Shown here: positions 13,075-25,405 of the stretch, piece by piece
Numbering within the stretch: the first letter of the stretch is position 1
Layout of the letters: every line of letters starts with the position of its first letter
Assembly: GCA_029216955.1 (NCBI GenBank)
Contig: JANAVB010004000.1
Location: 436,782 to 500,781, forward strand
Length of the DNA stretch: 64,000 nt
Reading direction: 5' to 3'
DNA from: Iris pallida
Lineage: Eukaryota; Streptophyta; Magnoliopsida; Asparagales; Iridaceae
Notes under the pieces: model-generated
What the model was told of the DNA's origin: nothing
What the model saw: the letters and a program-made list of their open reading frames with translations, nothing else
Databases searched by the model: none
Translations under genes and position numbers: made by a program

Positions 13075-13555
13075 CTAGAGTGTATAGAGTATCCTAGTAC
13101 CTATTGAGTATCCTCTAGAAGTGTATAGAGTATCCTAAGAAGTGTATAAAGTATCCTAGTACCTAGAGTGTATAGAGTATCCTAATACCTATAGAGTATC
13201 CTCTAGAGTGTATAGAGTATCCTAGTACCTAGAGTATATAGAGTTTCCTAAGATATTGGGGATTACCTACTTTGAGAACCTTGCTAAGAAGTATCATAGT
13301 ACCTAGAGTGTATAGAGTATCCTAGAAGTGTAGATATGATTGGTACACTATTTTGAGCCCTTCTCTAGAAATTAAATATACTTATGCCAAGCCTTTTAGG
13401 CCTATCGGAGTTATAGATTTTTTCGAAAATCTAGTATAACGCTGATTGCCTCAAAAGGCTTACATAAGTAAGAGTGTATAGAGTGAGTATACTAGTATTA
13501 TATCGTAGTATCCTAGAGTGTATAGAGTGAGTATCCTAGAGTGTATAGAGTGAGC
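13075..13555. repeat. Minisatellite with core GAGTGTATAGAGTATCCTAG
   Basis: Many imperfect copies of GTGTATAGAGTATCCTAG and the variant GTATAGAGTGAGTATCC, with a less repetitive stretch around 13330-13470. Spacing is irregular. The array directly abuts the left arm of the long inverted repeat. No ORF. Confidence 0.8.
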
Positions 13556-13786
13556 CTCCGTACTTCCTTTCTTCTCATTCGGGTCATTCAGTCGATTATT
13601 CTGTATCATATATGATATCTACCTTAACTACACCCTGGAGAAGTGTAAAAATATTAATATTAACTAAGGTTCACAATATCGGTATCGGTATCGGAATCGC
13701 TATCGGTATCATTTGCGGTTGATATTATGAATCTCATGGCATTCTCTACCAGAGCAAAATGTAAAATCAAACGTGAAGCAGAACTT
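13556..13786 (+). repeat. Left arm of a long inverted repeat (fold-back), interrupted by the Tat element
   Basis: Its reverse complement matches 28095-28330: shared words include CTTCTCATTCG, ATCATA(TA)TGATATC, GAGAAGTG, AATATTAATATTAA, TATCGGTATC, GATAT(T/C)ATGAATCTCATGGC and AAACGTGAAGC. The arm is cut at 13786 and resumes at 28018. An ATG at 13727 opens a short frame also found in the other arm. Confidence 0.8.
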
Positions 13787-14870
13787 TATAGGAGCGTAAA
13801 AAGTGCTAGATCAGTCTACTCAAATTGATCACCTTTATGCCAAGGAGAGGCTAATCACTTTACGCCTGTGCAAGCTGATCGTTTTACGCTTGGGTCTAGA
13901 CTGATGGCTCTTTACGCCTATGACTAGCCAACTACTCCTCTTACGCTAGGACAAGGCTGTCTAGTCTCGCATTTAATGCAGAACCTGACATGGAGATATT
14001 AATGATGGCGTTTACCACAGAATCCAAAGGAATTTGTCTCATACAAAGATAATTGTTGTCGTTTATGTGGATCGAGCTACTTTACGCTCACTATATGGTT
14101 TCTTTTACGCACGGAGTTTTACACGAGTTTTTACGCTCATAAAACGATGTGTGCGTAAAGTCCATTTGAGCCATTTTACGCTCAAGGTTATTCAATAACC
14201 ACTTTATGCGGGAAACCTATGACAGAGCTATTTTACGCTCATCTTACTACTTTACGCCCAGAGGATGTTGGGGTTATTTTTACGCCCTATTCTTTCTGGC
14301 CAGTTTGGAACGTAGTTTGCCTACATGGCCTTCATGCCACATATTTCGAAGAACATGTGTACATGTATCCTATTCTCACTGAAATGATGGGACGCGTGTC
14401 AACGTATGCAAAGGATGACTCTGATCATGGGTGGCAGTTGTTAGCGTAAAGACAGATTTTGATACTTTTTACGCACAGAAGCCCCAGTTTATAAATAGAC
14501 GAATTTTTGACATACACACACACACAGAGACAGGAGAGAATACAGAGATCAGAACTTCGAGACTTTGATTCTCCGGAGCATTCTTCTTCAACTTTTCTTT
14601 CAGAACAGAGTGAAGCAAAGCAGGAAAGCATTTGGCCTCGCCATCAGCGCCCAAGTGCGTCGATACCTTTCTGGTGACTTAGTTCTTCCAAGTTGTTCTA
14701 CTTCAAGCAGTGATCTTCATCAACATCATATGGTCCAAGGAACAAAGTGATCATTTACAGATCAGACTTCCATAGCAATACTTTCCCAGAATCAAATTGG
14801 TACTTCTTGTACTTTTTCTTGTTTTATTTTCAAAATCTAACTTTTTTTGGCAATTTTGTTAAGTGAAACA
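13787..14870 (+). repeat. 5' LTR of the Tat element
   Basis: Matches 26940-28017 closely. It contains about eleven TTTACGC words and three in reverse (GCGTAAA), a TATAAATA box at 14490-14497, a short ACACAC/GAGA leader and the end AAGTGAAACA. The frames at 14219-14449 and 14565-14750 are conserved between the LTRs only because the LTRs are copies; they resemble nothing I recognise. Confidence 0.92.
14490..14497 (+). promoter_or_regulatory. TATA box of the Tat 5' LTR
   Basis: TATAAATA within CCCAGTTTATAAATAGAC. Transcription would be expected to start about 30 bp downstream, near the CACACACACAGAGACAGG stretch, which gives the R-U5 boundary. The 3' LTR has the same box at 27636-27643. Confidence 0.7.
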
Positions 14871-14872
14871 AA

Positions 14873-15841
14873 ATGGCGACTCTGCTGGGGACTACCTTCA
14901 CCTCTAACGAGAAGGCGATTGCTCAATATGATGATGTTTCGGTCGGTTCGACCAAGAAGACTCTGGTTGTGCACTTCGACCAGACTGCCTATGAAGAAAT
15001 GCTCCGAACTGGGGGTGGTTCTCGCTACTCCAATGTTCAAAAGTCTCGCAAAGTACGAAAAGTTTGGATTCCCAAATCCAAAGTGGTTTCTGATCTCTCT
15101 GTTGCTTTTGATGACAAGGGAATTCTTTCCACTCCTGTCGTAGGGGCTCCCGTTCGTGACGATGCAGTCCTTACTTCAGACTTGCACTCAAAGTGTAACG
15201 ATTTATCTCCCGTTTGTAACGTTGAAGATAATCAGGTTTCACGCCCACTGCGTAAGAATCAAGTTTTACGCTCAGTGGGTAAGAACCAAATTTTACGCTC
15301 AGTACATAAGAATGAATCTCCCATTCGTAATGGGGCAGACTCTAAAGTTTATGTTTCTGAGTGTAAGAATCAGTCTCCCGTCGGTGACGTGGTAGACCCA
15401 AATAAATTACGCTCTTCGCGTAAAGCAAAATCTCCCGTCTGTGATGTGGTAGATAATCAATTTTTACGCTCCACGCATAAAGGTAAGTCTCCTGTCTTTG
15501 ACAGTGTAGATAAAATTCATAACGATGTTTGCACATCTAATGTGAATATACCTAAACGTGTGCAGCATAAAAATGTCATTGGTAAAGCTTCTGTTCTACA
15601 CCAATAATCTTCTTATACTGCTTTATGCAAAGTACCAAACTTACAAATTATACGCCATAAAAATGGAGTCCTTCGTGCTAAATCTCAAGATTTACGCACA
15701 CAGCTCCAAACGCGTAAAAATGTACAGTTTGGTTCTGCGAATGCAGCCAGTAATCTCCTTTATACACAAGGGACTAAACGTTTTTCTACCCCAAATGTAA
15801 TAAAGGAGAATACTCCATTTGTTCCTTCTGATTTACGTGAA
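14873..15841 (+). pseudogene. Tat element N-terminal pre-gag region of the polyprotein frame
   Basis: The frame opens at the ATG overlapping the PBS and stays in the same phase as gag. It reads to a TAA at 15605-15607 (one C-to-T from CAA) and then on, open, into the gag region. The N-terminal ~75 residues look globular (words VVHFDQTAYEEML and KVRKVWIPKSK). After that comes a repetitive segment built on LRS..K and SPV.D.VD units, encoded by DNA full of TTACGC. In Ogre elements an extra ORF precedes gag; whether this is its equivalent or an extended Gag N-terminus is open. Confidence 0.6.
14874..14891 (+). promoter_or_regulatory. Primer binding site, overlapping an ATG
   Basis: TGGCGACTCTGCTGGGGA lies 3 nt after the 5' LTR end (CA at 14869-14870). 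It begins with TGG, complementary to the CCA tail of tRNA. Ogre/Tat elements are reported to use tRNA-Arg-type sites; a tRNA match would settle this. The ATG at 14873 shares its last two bases with the PBS. Confidence 0.75.
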
Positions 15842-18800
15842 TTGCTAATGCAAAAGCATAAGAACAGACAATCTCCGGTAATATTCCCCCAAGAAAAACA
15901 TCATTGTGAATATCACCAGGTTGTGATCAACTGTTGTTGTTCGGCTTCAAAATGGTCAGTTTTTAATCGTTTAAGTTTTAACTCGCCTCAACATCAAGCT
16001 GAAGACCAAGAACATGAGCTGTCAGTCAACATGGCATCTCATACTAACAGAGGACGACATCAAAGACGGAATATGTCCCAAACCCCAGGTCAACAACAGT
16101 TCAACAGGCTTCTTGATTCCTTTGAAGGAGTATATCAGAATACTCGATCAAGAAGACGAAGACAATTGCAGACTTCTGATTCAGAAGCTGGGGGTACTCA
16201 ATCTTTTGAGTCTGATACCGATAGTGTGGATTCATACTTCTATACTAATCCCTCTATATCTTCAAGAGAGGTTGAATCCTACGCTGTTGGAGATGAACCA
16301 GAGACGTCATCTGCTAATACGGAACAACGTATCACTGCCGTGGAGCAATCGTTGAAAGACATGCTTAACATGGTGCAAAGCATGCATCAGATAATTTTGA
16401 ATCAGCAAACTGCTCAACCTACAGTAATCACTTCGGTACCAGTAGCAGCACAAACTCAAGATAGTCAAGGGGCTGATATACCTTTGAATATTCAAGAACC
16501 TGCGGTTAATCAAAATTCTGCATCTCCAGATCCCATCATTCCAGAAGATGTACCGCCTCCGGTGGGGGTTACGGTACATCCAACGACTATTCAATCAAGC
16601 ATGCTTCCTCAAACCAGTGAAGCCATTCAAGTAGTGCGTGAACTCAAAGGACAGTTTGAAGTTTTGAGGCACAAAGATAAGCTCCAGAGGTTAGGATTTA
16701 AACAACCTTATCCTCCTCATTGGAATGATGTACCCTTTCCACCGAAGTTCAAGCCACAATCCATGGTTTTATTCAATGGAAAAGCATCTCCCAGCCAATA
16801 TATCAATTACTTTGATATTATGACTGTACACTTGCAGAAAAATGATGCTCTTCTCACTCGAGTGTTCATCGGGTGCCTGACGGGTTCAGCTTACGACTGG
16901 TATCGTAGTTTACCTGATAACTCTATTTCGTCTTTTGACGAATTCAAGACAATGTTTCTTTCCCGCTTCTATGAAGGAGGTATGGACATGAACATGTCCT
17001 CCTTGATAGAAATCAAACAAAAGGAGAAAGAAGATACTCGGACGTTCATTGAACGTTTCCGACAGGCTACTCTAAGGATGCCTCCTGGTATGCCGAATTT
17101 AGCGTTGATTGATACATGCAAGATGAATCTGCGACCTTCCATTGCTGTCTTCACAGGTTCCCAATTCACAGATTGGGCTTCGTTTATCATAGCAGCAGTT
17201 TCTGCCGAGACCAATGGTAGGTTGGCTCGTGAACACGGGATGATTTTCGCTTCAGAAGATAAAGGAAAGAAAAGTAATTCTGGTAATAATCCTGGCAATC
17301 GTAATGTGAAGGAAAAAGATACTCTTATGGTCAATCTTTCCAAGAACAAAACGACGCCAAGTAATCAAGAATCTTCCAGGCCAAAGGAAGAATACTCTTT
17401 TGACGAAAGTGATATCCCAGGGATATTTCAATATCTGGTGAAGAGTGGTAAACTTCAGATTCCAGAGCCAAAAAAGCCTAATGAGGTGAATCTGACTTAT
17501 AATCCCAAATATTGTATCTATCATAGATACATTAATCATCCTACCAGTGTTTGCTATGTCTTGAAAAAGAAGATCCAAGAGCTGATAAATGGTGGCGCTA
17601 TCACTTTAACCAATGATGACCATACGGTTACGACCAATATGGTTTCTCTTCAGTTCGAGGATTTTCCTCTACAGCAAGTCCCAGATGGAATTATCCCAAT
17701 CCCGAAGGCGATGATAAAGATCGTGAATATCCTGCCTACCAGGGAAGAAAATGCAGGATTGCTGCCACTCACACTAAAGAATGGTGAAATCATGTGGGTA
17801 CATCCTGACTTAGTGCCTGAGTTAGAAAGTGAAGATAAAACTTCAAAATCTAAGAAGGGTAAGAAAGTCAAAACCTGCAACATGATTTCCCATGTTATTC
17901 CAGATCCCGATGACTCGGATCACCTATGGGATGGCCTCCCTTTAGAAGATAGACTGAAAGGACTGAACATCTGTCCTCCAAGTCTAGCTCCTCCTACCAA
18001 GCTCAAGCTTACTCATCAGCAGTGGCTAGTCATGAATAGTGTTTCTTTATATCGGGCACAACAAGTCTTTGCTGCTTATGAAAAAGCTCCGACAGGGATT
18101 TCTCCTCGTATCCCGAACCCTTCTCCTCCCTTAACTACAGAGACGTCTATGATTTATTCTCCTGTAGTTGCAGAGGTTCCTTCCTCTTCCTGTGCTGGAA
18201 CACCTATCCAAAGTTCACTGCCTATCCACTTGTATAGTCAGCAATCTGTCCTTCTCATGAGGAAGATGGGTTACGACTTTCTAAAGGCAGAAGGTTTGAA
18301 TTATGATAAAGGAATACATCTTCCTTTACAAATTCAAAATCAAAATTCCACTGCTGGATTGGGTTCTGAAGTTCCTTGTAACGACCCTCACAAGAAGAAG
18401 GCTAAGGGAAGAAAGACTAAATCCTGTAATATGGTACTCTCTTCTCCTGAGTCTGAAGAAGAAACTTTTGCTGGTACAAGATCCGAAAAAGAGTACCACA
18501 AAGACTATGAGGGATCCTCCAAAGAAGCAGAAGATGTAGTGGAAACTCTACCAGTTTAACCTTCTCTTGTTCCTATTAAACCGTCTGTGGTTGAAAAGGG
18601 GAAACAGAAGACAGTACGCTTTGATATCCCATTGAAGTCTGCTTCCAATCAGGGGGTGGTGATGAAGCCTTACAAGTTTGACATTCTAGCTCAGTTAGCC
18701 AATACTCCGGCTAGACTATCTATATTTGAACTGCTTCGCCTTTCCAGAGAAAGCAGGGAGACTTTGAGCGAAGCTTTACTTCAAGCAGATTCATGCTTGG

Positions 18801-18889
18801 CTCAACTCAAGACTCCTGATAATATACCAGTGTCATGCCCGCAATGTCATAGTGTGATGGAAGCAATTCCCAACATCACCTTTACATAA
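15842..18889 (+). pseudogene. Tat element gag
   Basis: A long in-phase frame of about 1000 codons. The central capsid-like part contains FNGKASPSQYINYFD, SAYDWYRSLP and FLSRFYEGG, characteristic of the retrotransposon gag family. Downstream is a degenerate zinc-knuckle-like stretch (CIYHRYINHPTSVC) and two KGKK/GRKTKSCNM segments. In-frame stops at 18557-18559 (TAA) and 18887-18889 (TAA) are each one C-to-T from CAA. The N-terminal part around 16010-16350 is acidic and low in conserved motifs. Gag would form the particle for reverse transcription. Confidence 0.85.
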
Positions 18890-20545
18890 GAAGATATGCT
18901 GTTGAAGCATAACAAGCATGACAGGCCTTTGTGCTACACTGGATATATCGGATCCACTGAAATTGACAGGATTTATATTGATCCTGGATCCTCAATTAGC
19001 ATAATTCTTCAGAGTATGCTAAGACCCCTGAGGCTTCCTACTAGTGAGCGGACTTACACTAGTACTATGATAGTCGGTTTTAATTCTGGTAAGAGCAAAC
19101 CACTGGGCAAGATTCGTCTGCAGATTCAGATTGATGATCTTCGAACTATGGTAACTTTCTATGTTATAAACTCAGACGTCTCCTATAATATCCTTTTGGG
19201 GAGACCGTAGATTCATGAGCATAATATTGTACCTTCAACTCTCCACCAATGCTTCAAGTATGTGGATTCCCAAGGAGTTGTGAAAACTGAGTTTACTTAT
19301 ATCAATCCCTTCAAGGGTGTCGAAGCCTATTTTTCTGATTCAAGGCTTTATAAATAAGAGCATATGAAAGATATATCAGACATGGCTGAAAATCAATCAC
19401 CATCTGAGGATCAGTCTATTAATGAAGATCCACCAAAGGAGCAACCTTTGAAGATCATAGTCAAGGGACGAATCCAATCCCAACCTATCAATGATCAACC
19501 TTTGATAATCAAGGTTAAAAGAAGAACTCAAATTTCATCTGAGGAATCAATAAATATTTCTGCTAAGAGCCAAGTTCAACCTTTTATGATCAAGGTTAAA
19601 GGGCGTACTTCTTGTACGAATGATCCAGAATCACCATTGATTGTCAATCTTGGCAAATCTACACAGAAGACGGATGATGGTCCACTGTTGATTAATCCGA
19701 AGCATTACAATCAGATTATAAATGATGTAAATATTGATCATTCTGTACTTTCTGATATCAATGAAGATTTCCTGTTCGAGTATATGGCTGTCAAGTTTAT
19801 TGAGAGAATGACTTTATCTTCTGATAATCAAAGTCATCAATATAAAGACAACACAGAACCGGAAGAAACTTTATACATTGATCATAAGGAGAATTCTTTT
19901 CCTTCTCATATCGATGTCGGACCGTATGCTCAAAGGTTTCTAACATCTTCTCCTTATCTTCTACCCGTGGCCGCTTCATCATAAGCTTGCATAACTTTTA
20001 GACGTCATAAAGAATCTTACTTCGTGGTTCCGTCTGATAAGAAAAACAAGCGTCAAATTGTGTTTGGCCTGGCTAGAAATATCTCTGTTGCTCAGGCAGA
20101 TGAGCTAAAGGATAAAGATAAGGAAAGAATCTGAATTGACAAGTATAGTCAACAATCTATCAAGATTATCCAGAACATGGGATATGACTTGAAGACTATG
20201 CAAGGTCTCAATCAAGGCAAGGGCAGACGACTACCATTATGTGGTGATCCGTTTTACCAAAACACTCGTCATGGGTTGGGATATGATCCGTCCCACACGT
20301 TTAATGACGATATACAAGAAGAATTATCTTCTAGCTCTTCGCAATCATCAGATTCGGAAGAAATTCTATTCATCGAATCCGATATGTCTCATTCCTCATA
20401 TAATGAATCTGGACAAATATTCTCAGTCAATATGGTTCAAGTCGATGATGAATCAGAGCCATTTGAGAATGATCCTTGGGCTCAACAGATGGATACTCAA
20501 TAGGAACTTCGTTTTGAACAGCGACAGCCACATACAGAAGTGAGG
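18890..20545 (+). pseudogene. Tat element aspartic protease and linker
   Basis: Same phase as gag. The protease active-site motif is IDPGSS (Asp codon 18980-18982); a DPGSS form rather than DTGSS is usual in Tat elements. The domain closes with YNILLGRP, where the next codon is TAG (19208-19210), one G-to-A from TGG. Stops at 19355 (TAA), 19982 (TAA), 20132 (TGA) and 20501 (TAG) are also single transitions from CAA, CGA or CAG. The linker has repeats of the form QP(L/F)(M/I)IKVKGR at 19440-19610. A frameshift near 20545 leads into RT. Confidence 0.8.
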
Positions 20546-22920
20546 TCATCCAGATTAATGTTGGAGATGGAATTACGTCCAAACCAATATTCATCAGTAA
20601 GAATCTTTCTGAAGATGAAAAGGAAGAGCTGATAAAACTTATCAAAGATTATATTGACATCTTTGCATGGAGTTATGAGGATATGCCAGGGCTAGATCCT
20701 AAAGTTGCGACTCATAAACTCAATATTTTGCCTAATATCAAGCCCGTAAAACAACAACAACGGCGCTTTAGACCAGATATGATGGATGCAATTGAAGCAG
20801 AAGTCAAAAAGCTGATTACATGTGGCTTTGTTCGTGAAGAACAACACCCAGATTGGGTGGCCAGTATTGTTCCTGTTATGAAGAAGAACGAAAGAGTCCG
20901 AGTTTGTATAGATTACCGAGATCTTAATACGGCTTGTCCAAAGGACGAATTTCCACTTCCCATTACTGATGTCATGATAGACAATACATACGGTTTTGAA
21001 TGTATATCTTTCATGGACGGATTCTCAGGATACAACCAGATCAAGATGCATCCAGAAGATGAGAAGCATACATCTTTTCGAACACCTTTTGGGGTTTACT
21101 GCTATACGGTTAGGCCGTTTGGTCTTAAAAATGTCGGTGCCATATATCAACGGGCCATGAGCTATATCTTTCAAGAACATCTACGAAAAATAGTTGAATG
21201 CTACGTAGATGACATCGCTGTTAAAAGTCGGTCAAAGAATGATCACATTAAGGACTTAAAGATAGTATTTGAATTGATGTGCCAACATCAATTGAAAATG
21301 AACCCTACTAAATCTTTCTTAGGGGTTTCTAGTGGCAAGTTTCTAGGATTTGTCATTACCTCTCAAGGTATCCATGTTGATCCTGATAAGGTTAAAGCAA
21401 TTCTTGAAATGCGTCCTCCTCGTAATCTGAAAGAACTCCGTGGCTTTCAGGGCCGTATTGCTTATATCAAAAAATTTATATCTAATCTTTCTGGGAGATG
21501 TCAACCTTTCTTCCGTCTATTAAAGAAAGGGGTATCTTTCGTCTGGGATGAAGCGTGTCAAAAAGCCTTCAATGACATTAAGCAATATCTTACAAACCCG
21601 CCTGTTCTGGTACCTCCGGTGATAGGAAGACCATTTTTGTTATATGTTCGGGCCTCGGATCATTCACTTGGCGCTCTTTTGGCACAGAAAAGTGATATGG
21701 GTCCTGAACAAGCAATATATTATCTGAGCAGAACGATGGTCGGAGCCGAACACAGATATACTCCTGTAGAAAAGGAATGTCTAGCTTTGGTTTTTGCCGT
21801 CCAAAAGACAAGGCATTATGTCACTGGACAGACTATTCATGTCATCTCCAGAATAAATCCCATTCGAGTATTGATGAGAAAACCGAGCATTCTTACTTCC
21901 AGGTTAGCTACCTGGGCGATGTTGTTTACTCCTTATGACATGATTTATATGCCTCAAAAATCAGTGAAGGGCCAAGCGTTAGCTGATTTCTTAGCTGCTC
22001 ATCCTATACCTGAAACTTTGAAGTTATATGAAGACATTCCAGACGAGGTAGTGGATTGTAACATGACTCTGAAGAATGATATATGGCAATTATATTTTGA
22101 TGGAGCATCACGAGTGGGACCTAAAGGCAATATTGTCTCTGGGATAGGAATTATCTTGGTTTCTCCTGACAAAATGGTCATATACCGTGCCTATTCTCTT
22201 AATGAGCCATGCTCTAACAATGTAGCAGAGTATAATGCTCTATTGATTGGTCTCCAAGTAGCAAAACAATTGGATATTGAATTCTTAGAGGCTTATGGAG
22301 ATTCTCAATTGATCGTTAATCAAGTTAGAGTGACTTATGAAGTCAAAGATCCTGATCTCATCCCCTATCATCAGGTGGTAGTCGAGTTGGTCCTATCATT
22401 CAAAGGATTCTTCATTGAATTTGTACCACGTTCTCAGAATGTGGAGGCTGGTGCTCTTGCCGGCTTGGCTGCAGACTTGGCTGTCCCAATCCGAAGGCAA
22501 AATATAATTACTTTATTGGACCGAGACTTGTTCTGTGTAAAGAGTAATCTGCATATTGAACAAAGTTATGTTACAGAGGCAAGTTCCCAGCAGAAAGATT
22601 GGAGAACTCCATTCATTGATTATGCAGTTCATAGGATTTTGCCTGAAGATCCTAAAGAAGCTGCATCAATTAAGAGACGGTCGTTTCGATTCTATTATGA
22701 TTCGTCTTTACATATGCTATATCGTTGTTCATATGACGGACTCTTGCTGCACTGTCTCTCAGAAAGTGAAGCCAAACAAACACTTCATGAGGCTCATGAT
22801 GGTGTCTGTGGTGCTCATCAACCGGGTCCAAAGTTGCAAGATCGCATTCGAAGAATGGGATATTATTGGTCCTCTATGATAGCAGATGCTGTAGACTATG
22901 CCAGAAGATGTAAAGCATGT
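20546..22920 (+). pseudogene. Tat element reverse transcriptase, RNase H and archaeal-type RNase H
   Basis: From about 20546 the frame is uninterrupted to 22920. RT features: RVCIDYRDLN, the FMDGFSGYNQI motif and catalytic YVDD (21202-21213). A Ty3-type RNase H follows (LYVRASDHSLGALLAQ), then a second RNase H with LYFDGAS (Asp codon 22099), AEYNALL (Glu 22228) and YGDSQL (Asp 22300), the aRH signature of Tat elements. The frame ends in the integrase zinc-binding part (HEAHDG, CGAHQ, CKACQ). All catalytic residues I can see are present, so this part is better preserved than gag-PR. Confidence 0.93.
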
Positions 22921-23855
22921 CAGATCATGCTGATTTTATTCATCAGCCATCTGAATTTCTACATCCTACAGCAGCCTTCTGGCCCTTTGAAGCTTGGGGT
23001 ATAGATGTCATTGGTCCTATTAATCCTCCTTCTATTAAAGGACATCGGTTCATATTAGCTATAACAGATTACTTTTCTAAGTGGGCAGAAGCAGTCTCCC
23101 TTGCGGAAGTGAAAACATCTAATGTGATCAGTTTTATCAAGCACCATGTCATTTATCGCTTCAGGATTTCTCGACGAACAATTCATGACAATGGTCCACA
23201 ATTTGCCAGTCAAGCATTTTATCGATTCTTTGACAAGAATCGAATTCAGAATTTGGCTTCTACGGCCTATAATCCAGCTGCTAATGGTTTAGCTGAAGCT
23301 TTCAATAAGACAATCATTAAACTTTTCAAAAAGTTTGTCTCTTCTAATAAACGTGATTGGAATGAGAAACTTGGAGAATGTTTATGGGCTTATCGAATAA
23401 CAGTTCGGACTCCTACTGGTTTTACACCATTCTCATTGGTTTATGGATGCGAAGCTGTTCTCCCATTGGAAATCCAGATCCCTTCTCTACGAATAGCCAT
23501 TGTTAATGAGCTAACTACAAAGAATAATGATCGCTTACGACTCCAGGAACTTGAAGGATTGGATGAGAAGCGTCTTCAAGTACAACAGCACATTGAACTA
23601 TATCAAGCCCGCATATCTCGAACTTTCAATCGTAAAGTTAAAGAGAGGGTATTCAAAGTTGGCGAACTTGTATTAGCTGTTCGGAGACCGATGGTAATGA
23701 CTCATAAAAGTAAAGGAAAATTCCAAGCAAAATGGGAAGGCCCTTATGTAATTGAGTCCGTATTTTCCAATGGCGCCTATCGATTATCAAAGCCCAATGG
23801 AGATCTGCTCATGATGCCTATCAATGGCAAGTTTCTTAAGAAATACTATGTATAA
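22917..23855 (+). pseudogene. Tat element integrase
   Basis: The integrase core lies in a shifted frame starting around 22920, so a frameshift separates it from its HHCC domain. Catalytic triad: Asp in GIDVIGP (23004), Asp in HDNGPQF (23187) and Glu in LAEAFNK (23295). The C-terminal part (RRPMVM, KWEGPYVI, GKFLKKYY) is typical of the lineage; no chromodomain is seen, as expected for Tat. The product would insert the cDNA with a 5-bp duplication, which fits the AGCTT flanks. Confidence 0.9.
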
Positions 23856-23912
23856 AAAAAAGAAAAGGAGACAGAATGAAAATAAAGCTCCTTTTATTAT
23901 TTTTGTTCGAAA

Positions 23913-24222
23913 CTAAGGACGAGGGCCACTCCCTTCGTTATTGAATACATAGTCGGCCAATGCATAGAAGGCATCGTTTCATGAACTCATAAAAAATTTA
24001 CAGACATCCATCCTCGATGCTTCTTCTTCAGGAGTTTTCCCTGGCTTCACTAAGAAAGCAAGGATGTCTTCAGGTGGCTTGGGCGCAGAAGAGCTTCCAC
24101 CTATTTCGGTTGAGCCTGATGAGCCTGATACAGGGGACTCAACGGGGAACGTCTCAATGATGCCCTCGACTTTTCGGGTGACTTCATTCTTTTGCCAGAC
24201 AACCTCGGAAGATATTTCCAAT
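23913..24222 (-). pseudogene. Antisense gene i in the Tat 3' region (small acidic protein, unknown)
   Basis: On the - strand a coding-like frame runs from about 24222 to a TAG at 23915-23913. It is interrupted by one TGA (23981-23979, one C-to-T from CGA), after which the reading continues convincingly (word ALADYVFNN). The start reads ATTGG where ATGG would be expected, so the initiator may be damaged by one inserted T. The product is rich in Glu/Ser with SGSSGSTEIGGSSS, then PPEDILAFLVKPGK. A TATA box lies about 45 bp upstream. I do not recognise the family. Antisense additional ORFs are known from other Tat-group elements. Confidence 0.55.
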
Positions 24223-24263
24223 AGAGGAGGAGAAATAAGAATGAAGGGTTACAAGCAATTCTC

Positions 24264-24274
24264 ACCTATTTATA
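24264..24274 (-). promoter_or_regulatory. TATA box for antisense gene i
   Basis: On the - strand CCTCTATAAATAGGTGA, a near-canonical plant TATA box, 40-55 bp before the presumed start of the frame ending at 23913. Confidence 0.55.
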
Positions 24275-24299
24275 GAGGAGGATTACTAATGAACTAGTT

Positions 24300-24900
24300 T
24301 CTGAAATTGAAAACAACTTTTTATTTCTGAAAAGACTCGTCCGTTCATGTTACCAGGTTCATCCATTTAATTATAGAATTGAATCGTCCTTTCTGTTCCC
24401 AAGAGATACGTTGATTCGTCCACCGTTTTGACGTATATGCTCACAAAATCTGTCTTCTTATTCCCCAGCTACCAAGGTTTGGTTAAGCTGACTTCTTGTT
24501 TCCTGGGAAAGGGATTTTATATCTTCTATTTTTATCAATTGATTAGAAAGTGGGATTCGCTATTTATCATGTTTCCATGACCTCTGAATAAATATTAAAT
24601 CTACTTTCTTTTCCTATCTACCACTTCTATTTGACCTCTGCATAGATAGTAATCTAATTTTCTTTTGAGTTCATATATACTATTATGTCCATATCACCTC
24701 TAATAGTATTATATACTCTAAAACAGAAAATAAGATTTCATTTATCTATCATGTCCATATTACATCCAGATAGGTACAAATCATTGATCATAGAAGAATC
24801 ATCATTTCCATTCCCATATCATCAAAAAAGTCTATTACATTTCTTAGACTTTCTTACAAGTTATAATGGAAATCTCTTACATTCTTGGATTTTCATTCTA
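24300..24900. other. Tat 3' region between antisense genes i and ii: nothing recognised
   Basis: AT-rich DNA with duplicated words such as ATCATGTCCATAT(C/T)AC and TCCTTTTC. Possible trailer of antisense gene ii. No convincing coding frame. Confidence 0.6.
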
Positions 24901-25405
24901 TACACCAACGATAACCTAATAGAGATCTATTTCTTCTTTGATCTTCTTTGACGGGTTCGTTGTTGGTGGCAGTTCCTGACTGTCTGAGCTCCAGTGGCAA
25001 CCAGAACAGCAGGAATCAAACTCTGGTCTTCTCTCTCAGACGAGAGGAGAACCCCAGAGTATGGCAGCCCAAAGGCGTGTTGCTGCCAATACAATTGGTG
25101 GATTAGTAGCGGCACCTCAAAGGAGATAGGAATGTATCCAGCATTGGGATACAATTCCTAGTTCTGCCGTGAAAGGAACTCTACTACCCGATTTTTTGGG
25201 GTAGAGTTGACTCCACCATCCAACTCTCCGTGTATAAAGGCTCTTCCTACCAACAGAGGAAGACCCATCTATCTCACGAAGAGTTCTGAGTTGTTTGATT
25301 TGCGCATCAAAAGTGCATGAGCTCCTGATGTTGATGTCAGAAGAACGCTCTTCACAACGTCAAAGTCACCAATGCCAGTTCTGGAAAAGCTGCTCAGCCA
25401 AACTT

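Noticed and set aside
14219..14750. ORFs in the Tat LTR conserved between both LTRs
   Set aside because: Conservation follows from LTR duplication; they cross the TATA box and leader and lack coding character.
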